This document shows positions 57,252-64,000 of a DNA stretch of 64,000 bases, piece by piece (the first letter of the stretch is position 1; each line of letters opens with the position of its first letter). Position numbers and translations under genes: made by a program. Origin of the DNA: Gaeumannomyces sp. JS-464 (taxonomy: Eukaryota; Ascomycota; Sordariomycetes; Magnaporthales; Magnaporthaceae); assembly GCA_002197995.1 (NCBI GenBank), contig NGZR01000002.1, positions 9,424,001 through 9,488,000 of the forward strand. The letters run 5' to 3'. Under the pieces are notes generated by a model, which saw only the letters and a program-made list of their open reading frames with translations, was not told the DNA's origin and searched no databases.

Positions 57252-58375
57252 TACGAAATAGCGGAATTTAAAACGTATTAATGGAAAACATACCATACCT
57301 ATTATAAGAAAGCGTTAAAAATAACGGTTTTTTTGTACGATTTTTATTTTATATTTATAATAATAAAACCGTATAAATCGGGATTACAAATATGCAAACG
57401 GACAATCCTTTTAACTTTGCAATATTTGCCTTTTTATAACTGGAAAAAAAAATTGCATAAAATTAAGCTTTAAATAAAGCCGAAATCCTTTTTTTCGCAC
57501 GATAACCTTTTAAAGTTTAACAAATGCAAAATCCAATTTTAAAAAAAAAATATTACTATTAAGCAAAAAAATAACTCGCATAACTCGAACTTGTCGATTT
57601 AAACGCCCCAAACGCAATATAGCAATATGTTGCTTAACGCGCACGAGGCGCATATATAGCAACCATTTGCTAACCAAAAACAACGTACGACTTTTTAATT
57701 GCTGCCCAGGTAAGCACTTTAAACAAAAACGATATCGCCAATTTAAACAAACGATTTTAATCGCAAATAAATAACGCATACCGTGGATTTACCTACCTAC
57801 TTTTAAACTTTAATCGTACGAAACTGTTTATTTTTACGGACGAATTATTCGCTAATAATAAAAACCTAACATTATAATTTAAGTATTTAATCGTTTTAAC
57901 AAAAAAAACAAATCGTACGAAAATAACTTTTTTTTTACAAAAAAATATTTTACATTAATTATCGATCAAATGTAAACGAATTATACGAAGCGTTTTAACT
58001 AGCGAATTATACGGGATAATAATTAACTTCGATAATAAATTCGCATTAAGTATAACGTTAAAACAAATTACATTTATTTTAAATGTCGTACGAATCCCAA
58101 TTATCGTTTGTATAAATTCGAGGTTATTATACGAATATTTGGTTAAATTAAAAAGCATAACGGAAAAAAAATTAATAATTAATATTATATTACTTCGAAA
58201 ATCGTACGAAAAGCGGGAAATTTCGGAAATCCGCTAAATTAACGGACAAAATAACCCAATTAACGCTTTAATAAAAAAGAAGCTAAACGATGCTTTATTA
58301 ACTTTAATTTTAACAAATCGTGCAACGATTAAAATAAAAGCGTATATTAAGCGGAATAAAAAAAAAAAGTAATAT
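57250..58375 (+). pseudogene. Copia L reverse transcriptase (second part) and RNase H
   Basis: Continues straight after the pogo element: LYEIAE, WKTYHTYYKKALKITVFLYD (57285-57345), then MQTDNPFN (57391-57415), the position of the catalytic Asp pair with the second Asp as Asn. A QRARGAYIA-like segment is near 57620-57650. RNase H: LFIFTDELFANNKNL (57825-57870), KCKRIIRSVLTSELYGIIINFD (57968-58030), and a C-terminal NPINALIKKKLNDAL block near 58255-58300. Confidence 0.78.
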
Positions 58376-59633
58376 TAAAAAAAAAAGATTTTTTTTATTA
58401 TTTTTGCTTTATACGAACCATAGTTATTTCCAAACCTTTATTTTTAAAAAAGAATTTAGCAAAAAGCATTGCACGAAAAAAATACCCCTTTTTTTAAATA
58501 TAAAACAAAAATAAAAACCATTTCGTACGATTAATTTTCGATTAAAATAACTTTACGACTTAAGCTAAAGCCAGCTAAGCTAAAACAAGGCAGCTATTTC
58601 GATAACGGCATCGAACGATTTTTAAAAATAACCGCACTATCGCCGCTATTACCACTATTAAATCCATTACCCCGGTTCGAACTTTTAACGGACGAGCTTA
58701 AAAACGCCGATTTAGCACGAGCATATCCACAATTCCGACCGTGCGATTGCCAAACACAGTTTAAGCAAGCTCCGTTTTAAAAGCCACAAATTTATACGCA
58801 ACGGGAAAAGCGCGAAATGGCGTTAAAATTGCCGCACTTTTAAAAACGACCGCGAATTAAAATTCCGCGCGAATAAATTAAAACCGCGCGGAAATACGAC
58901 TCGCGCCGTATAATTTTGGCCATTAAAAGTATAGTACGCTCGTTAAGCGTTATATTCGGGTCGGTAATATCCATCCGGACTTCGATATCGTGCGACGGCA
59001 AAACGGCGAGCTGGCGTTCCTTAAGCTAAAAATAAAAAAAAGAAATTAGCTTCGTGCGAAAAAGAAAAAAGCTAAGGAAAGTAATACGTACGTTAATAGC
59101 GAAAGCCGTTATAAATTAACGATTACTAGGCGAACCGGTAGGAAAACGCAATTAAATCGCACCTTCGCTATCGATACAAATGCTAATCGCACTTAAAAAA
59201 GTGTAAACGGCAAACGCTGGAGCGCTAAGCTAAGCAGCGGGCAAAAAAGACATCGTGCGATCCGGAAAAACGATCGGGAGCGTGGGAACGAGAAAACGCG
59301 CGCGCGAAACGCTAACGTACGAAACGCGACGATCGACCGTAGCCAAACGCTAAAAAGAAAAGGAAAGGTTAAAAATCGCGCGATTAAAAAAAACGGACGA
59401 GGTTAAGGTTGTGGTGGAAGGTGCGTTATTATGCAGGAAAAAAAAAGCAAAGGGAAAAAAAAAGCGTTTAAATGCTTGCAAAAGTGGGTTTTTCCGTACG
59501 GCTTTACAAAAGCAAAAAGGAAAACCACTTTCCACAACCACTTTCGCACGAAGCTATTTACAACTTAATAGCTTTATCCCTTTTACATAAACCGATTATT
59601 ACCACCGTATTAGCAACCTTCCTTATCCTACTA
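58376..59633 (+). other. Unidentified coding-like stretch after Copia L
   Basis: After an A/T-rich gap, one plus-strand frame stays mostly open from about 58590 to 59570 and has better GC than Copia L. Segments: RFELLTDELKNADLARAYPQ, ILAIKSIVRSLSVIFGSV, KRKKLRKVIRTLIAKAVI. The C-terminal part is very basic. I do not recognise it. It might be gag or an extra ORF of another degraded element. It ends at the 5' end of LINE I. Confidence 0.4.
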
Positions 59634-60959
59634 AACCTTCCTCGAATTTACCAATTTTTAGCATTGCGCTGTTAATGCACACTGCCAAATTGCATACAAA
59701 TTTTTAACACCCGCTAATTAGCGACCCAACACTAATAACCACGCCCCGCTAACGGCATTAGCGACGGCAACATGCCGTTGTTAACAGCCCCTTTTTCGGC
59801 CAATAAGGTAACGCGTGCTTTCCTCGTCGGCCTAACGGCCCGGAAGAACGCGTCGCTACCACCCGGGCCTTTCCGCGCGTTAGCGCACCCGATTACGCCG
59901 TCCCCGTTGCGAAATTAGCAATACTTAACAGGGCCTAATTAGGGCCAAAAAGGCTCCCACGATGGCAGTACCGGCATGCATGTGCCCTTCCCCCCTTTTT
60001 TTAACGCTAACGTACACGCCCATTTATCGGGTCGGCCGCGGCGGCCGCGGAGGAAATTATTGCGAGTTATAACCGCAAAATAATAACAAACGGCCCTAAT
60101 TTGCGCTACGCTAGCCCGATTTATCGACGCCGGCATTGCTTCCTTTCCGGCGAAAGCAATCCCTAAAGTTAACGGCTGGAAAGATTGTTTTATTAACTAC
60201 GCTAAACAAGCCTTTTTCGGCTTACTTACGCCGGCGGAAAAGGAAAAAAACTTATGCGGGGCTTTAAAGCCCCCGCAACGCGCGCCCCCGGCTACCTACG
60301 CGTTAGTAGCCCGGGAAAGCCATTAACAACTTTAACAACCCGTACAAGCTTTTCGGGGCCGTACGCTTTAAACTACCCGGGCACCCCGCTTATTAACAAG
60401 CTTTAAAGCCGACTTCCGGGTGTTTGTTAAAATCCCGGAAAAAACGGCAGGCTTAAGCCAACTAACAAACGGGCTTTAGCATTCGCAAAGCCTTTACCGA
60501 TAATAAGAACTTGCCGTTTACGATGGCCGATATCCCGGAAGCGTACCGATTTTTTACCGGGTTCGTGTTAAAAGCAAAAACGGCCGATATTTAAAGCCGG
60601 CTTTTGCAGCACCGATTCGAACTAAGCCGTTTATATAACGCCGAAAAGATCGAAAAGCCCGAAATTTTATATAATTACGTAATTTCCGGCTGCCTTACCT
60701 TTTTAACTAACGGCTTTAAATAATGCGTCCCGATATTAAATAAACTAGTTCGAAAGGAAGTGGAAGCTTAAATAAGGCATAAACCGGTAAACGTTAAACC
60801 TTTCGAGGCCGGCGTCAATTATTAAAAGCGTATATCGTGGATTATATCCCTTTATACGCAAATGGCCGGGTTTAGGCTTTAAAAGATTACTTTTTTCTTA
60901 CGCCGCGTACAACGACACCGCCGGTTACCCAGCACACCTTTAACTGCTACGGCTTTTAC

Positions 60960-61418
60960 GTGGCTGTTACAATTAAGGGTTTGCTCCTAGGGTAAAGCAC
61001 CTCGGGGGTGGGGAGGACAGTATCGCTGTTACTAATAATAAAAAATCACGTAACTTAAAAAAACGATTTAATTGCTTGCCCTAGGGGATGCCTGGGAGCT
61101 AACTTAAGTTAACTAATGCCGAAGCCTTAGTTAAAGCTATTTAAAACAATAGGAAATCCATCCTTTATATACCCGCTGCCTTTTGCCTTGTGCTGGGTTG
61201 GATTTGTGGCTTTGTTACAAATCCACAAATCCCTTTTGGATTTATTACTTTGTTACAAATCCACAAATCCCTTTTTGGATTTGTTACTTTGTTACAAATC
61301 CACAAATCCCTCCTGGTTTACGTAACTCCACGTGACCGGGGCGGGGCGAAGGCACCACTTTAAGGCCCCCTTCCTGCCCTACTGTCCTAAAGGCCTGCAT
61401 ACTGGTCGTAACAGTAGC
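60960..61418 (+). mobile_element. Solo LTR (449 bp) inserted in LINE I
   Basis: The LTR spans 60965-61413: TGTTACAATTA at the left, TGGTCGTAACA at the right. The ends form an 11-base inverted repeat, TGTTACRAYYA. Flanks are GTGGC (60960-60964) and GTAGC (61414-61418), a 5-base target duplication with one G/A change. Removing it restores the LINE reading ACGTGGCCCGCAA. It is GC-richer than the host LINE, so it arrived later or was mutated less. Ends and duplication size fit a gypsy- or copia-type LTR; the parent element is not in the window. Confidence 0.85.
61196..61316 (+). repeat. Tandem repeat with hairpin inside the solo LTR, 3 units
   Basis: Three units of about 43 bases containing CTTTGTTACAAATCCACAAATCCC. 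The first unit has perfect 10-base arms, GGATTTGTGG and CCACAAATCC, around the loop CTTTGTTACAAAT. Confidence 0.85.
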
Positions 61419-62279
61419 CCGCAATTGCGCCCGGGCTAATAAGTGCTTTCGGTGCGGGAAAATAAACGACGACCGGCACGTACAACCGTGCACGGCCTTC
61501 CCGCAATGCGCGAACTGCTCGGGCCCGTACTTTGCCAACCACCCGAACTGCTTTATAAAGCCCGTACGGGTAAATAAAGTGTTAAAACACTTAACTTATA
61601 AAAAAAAAAAGGGCTGTTAAAAGGTTAAGCGCACAAGCGTACCGGGCGGCGGCAAAAGCGGCGGAAGCCGCCGTTACCACCGCCACCGCCGTTACCGCTG
61701 CTACCGACGATACCCTTCCCGCAACCGCTATTACTACGGGCGGCTCCGCCGTAGCCGTTAATTTAACGGCAAACCTTACGACCGCTACCGTTATTATTGC
61801 GGCTACCGTTATTACCATTAACGATACCGCTAATATAGCCGTTACCGCCGTTGTTAACCTTACGGCTAATACCGTTATTACCGTTACTTTAGCCATTTTT
61901 ATCGCCGCTGCTACCCCCGCCGCCTTCGCCGTCGCCTCCGCCGTTATAAACCCGGCAAGCCCGCCGGCTTCGAAAGGCGTGGCCCGTATAGCCGGCAAAG
62001 AAAAGCACTTTGCTAAAAAACTTAGGGTTAATTCCAACAACTAATACGAAATACTAGCGGATATGGAATTAAACTTTCCCAAACTCGAAAGGGCTATTAA
62101 AATAACCGAAAACCCTTTGGAAAAAACCGACGGTACCGCTGGTTAACAACTTTAAAGCTAAAGCCTTTAATATATTAACGTCGCTTTTACGTATACCAGC
62201 AGCTAACCGGATACAATAAACGCATGGTAATAAGGCCCGGCGCCCGGGGCTTCGCCTTTAACGCCGTGCTTTAACCGCC

Positions 62280-64000
62280 GCCTAAGCGAACGTTCGACGT
62301 AGTTAAAAAGCGGGGGCTATTTTACTCCAACTATTTTAAAGCTAAAATATTAACGTGGTGCTAATGCAGGAGCCTTTTAGCGCGTGGAAAAGGAAGTTTA
62401 TGCTTTGCAACCCACCCGTCGTACGAGTTATTTACTCCGGTAAATAGCTAGCACGATTACTAAACCAAGCTTTGGGTAATAACTTACGTACGGAAAACCC
62501 GAAGCTTTGGCTTGTAGCGGACCGGCCGGCAAGCAGCACCCGGGATATTTTTTAGCTTACCGTCGCCGGGTGCACCTTCGTTAACGTATATAAGCTTTTA
62601 AAGGACTTTTCGGAACTTTCGTTGGACTTTTTACTACGTTAGCGCTTAACGGCAAAATGCATTATAGCTAGGAACTTTAACGCAAGGTTTTCGGCGTGGG
62701 ATCCAGTTAAAAGTAATAGGAATAAAAGCTAAAATATAACCCAATAAGCTAATATTTATAACCTTTTTTTACTTACCGATTTAAGCTAACTTACGTATAA
62801 CGATGGGGGCGTTTTGGATTTTACCTTTTTTAACGCCCTTTTGGTAATAGCGGAAATCGACCTTTTGTTAGCAACCGATTTAAACCACCGCTCGATACGG
62901 ATCGAGGTTTTTAAACCTAATAACTTCGTTTTGAACTGCCGGCGTGTTACGCTACTAAACGATAAACTACCGATTTTCGCAAACGCGGTAGCAACGGGGG
63001 CCGGCAGCCTGCCGCCACTTTTAAATCCAGGCATTACGGATTACCTAAATAAAGCGGCCGAAGCATTAACAAACCTGTTAAAAAATGCGTTAATAGCCCT
63101 CGGCCGGGGGCTTAAAGCTAAAAGAAAAAGCTAACCCTAGTGGAACGAAAAGTGCGTTAACGCCCAACGAAACCTCGCAAAACTTATGGGAAACGGCGGG
63201 CCTTTTACGGCCGAAGCCCGTGCTTTAAAAGCAACGGTTTAAACGGCTAAAAAATAGCATTAAGCTAGCGTGCTAAAAAAAGTGGATTCTTCGAAAGCGT
63301 TATACCGTGCTGTAAAATAGCATAAATTTACACCCGCTATACAGCTTTCCCCGTTAAATATTAACGGGGAGTTTAAAATAGCTTTAAAAAATAAAGCGAA
63401 AATATTAAATCGCAAAATCCTTCGTAGGTTTACGGCGGAGGATGATTTACAAAAGGACCCGTTATAGCAAAAAGCTACCTAAAAAACCGCACAAATCCCG
63501 TGGAACCCCCACGTCCTTTTAAAAGAATGCCGGAAATGCACCGTCGGCACGGCAAATACGGCCCCGGGCGTCGACTTTTTTAACGGTTAAATTGCTTATA
63601 ACGGCTTAGCCGGTAATAAGGGAATACGTTAGGGCCTTTTTCGAAGCTTGCTTTAAAGCCGGGCACTATTCGGGCTTTTTTCGCACAGCGGAGGTAGTTA
63701 TGTTAAAAAAGCCGAATAAAACGGATATAACGGACTTAAAATCCTACCGCCCGATAGCTTTGCTCCCGTGTTTAGGGAAAGGGCTAAAGCGGTTAATAGC
63801 TTCGCGGATAGCGTTTTTCGCATTATAACACGGGCTTATAACCCCGCAACACGCCGGGGTTATTCCGAAAAAAGCCGCTATCGATTTAACGGTATGCGTG
63901 GCTTACGAGGTAAAACGGGCTTTCCAAAAGTATAAATCGGCCGCTTTTATTACTATAAATGTATAAAGGGCTTTCGACGCCGTACTTCGCCGGAGGCTTT
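62280..64000 (+). pseudogene. LINE I ORF2 (endonuclease and RT start), degraded
   Basis: Endonuclease 62290-63010: VVLMQEP-type box near 62350-62375; the SDH box reads LNH near 62878 (D-to-N). RT from about 63690: KSYRPIALLPCLGKG, AAIDLTVCVAYEVKRAF; the first catalytic motif MDV reads INV at about 63955-63963, followed by a stop and then RAFDAVLRRR. Cut by the window end. Confidence 0.85.

Larger units (their letters stand above)
51056..59633 (+). mobile_element. Ty1/Copia-type retrotransposon L, split by a pogo element
   Basis: Plus-strand element of a fungal Copia lineage whose polyprotein runs gag/protease, integrase, RT, RNase H. Blocks recognised: integrase at 53780-54330, its C-terminal extension at 54360-54740, RT at 54930-55391 and 57250-57780, RNase H at 57790-58370. 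It is extremely AT-rich, with stops in every segment. No LTRs found; the outer limits are those of the neighbours. The part before 53700 (presumably gag and protease) and after 58370 is not identified. Confidence 0.75.
59770..62275 (+). pseudogene. LINE I ORF1, degraded and interrupted by a solo LTR
   Basis: Same layout as ORF1 of B. The N-terminal segment is at about 59790-60960, and the zinc knuckles at about 61420-61560 follow the LTR insertion, with CANCSGPYFANHPNC readable. The linker (61640-61950) is clearly longer and more divergent than in other copies, rich in Ala, Thr and Val (for example ATVITINDTANIAVTAVVNL). The acidic tail is near 62060-62100. Stops are frequent. Confidence 0.8.
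59634..64000 (+). mobile_element. Tad1-like LINE, copy I (3' part outside window)
   Basis: Starts at the family 5' end (CCTTCCTCGAATTTACCAAT, then TGCACACTGCC) and runs through ORF1, endonuclease and the first part of RT before the window ends. RIP damage is heavy. ORF1 is interrupted by a solo LTR at 60965-61413. Confidence 0.92.

Noticed and set aside
60960..61418. A MITE or small DNA transposon in LINE I
   Set aside because: The ends are TG...CA with an 11-bp imperfect inverted repeat and a 5-bp duplication. The length of 449 bp and the structure fit a solo LTR better.

Overview
The window looks like a repeat-packed, RIP-degraded block of a filamentous ascomycete (Pezizomycotina) genome. 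Three things point there: Tad1-like LINEs, Copia and pogo/Fot1 families typical of these fungi, and repeat copies that differ mainly by C-to-T and G-to-A changes, many of which make stop codons. I see no intact host gene, rRNA, tRNA or CRISPR array. The only host-gene sequence I can name is a broken 3' part of ATP12 (mitochondrial F1-ATPase assembly chaperone) at 8.9-9.5 kb.

Layout. 1-8.9 kb: a minus-strand chain of LINE-type elements joined tail to head (in their own direction F, E, D, A). 8.9-11.3 kb: the ATP12 relic and an unidentified coding relic. 11.29-23.66 kb: one full-length LINE (C) with a 12-bp target duplication, split by a second full-length LINE (B, 6.2 kb, the best-preserved copy). 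23.7-34.2 kb: AT-rich DNA holding two solo LTRs with target duplications, a relic of a third LTR, tandem repeats, long palindromes, and a complete 1.73-kb non-autonomous LTR element packed with minisatellites (28462-30193). 34.16-45.74 kb: a minus-strand Copia element (H) with 167-bp LTRs, split by a full-length LINE (G) with a 15-bp target duplication. 45.7-50.9 kb: a plus-strand Copia remnant (K). 51-59.6 kb: a third Copia lineage (L, plus strand), split inside its reverse transcriptase by a pogo/Fot1 transposon with TA duplications. 59.6-64 kb: another LINE (I), whose ORF1 is split by a 449-bp solo LTR; it runs off the window.

The LINE family is about 6.2 kb. ORF1 is Gag-like, with zinc knuckles and an Ala/Thr-rich linker. 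ORF2 carries an APE-type endonuclease, a reverse transcriptase with a YADD box, an RNase H and a C-terminal zinc finger. It ends in pyrimidine-rich microsatellite tails rather than poly(A). Every protein-coding element is broken by stops and indels. The nesting gives a relative order of events: B after C, G after H, pogo after L, and the 449-bp LTR after I. Some small indels, especially in homopolymers, could be assembly errors, and I cannot separate these from decay.
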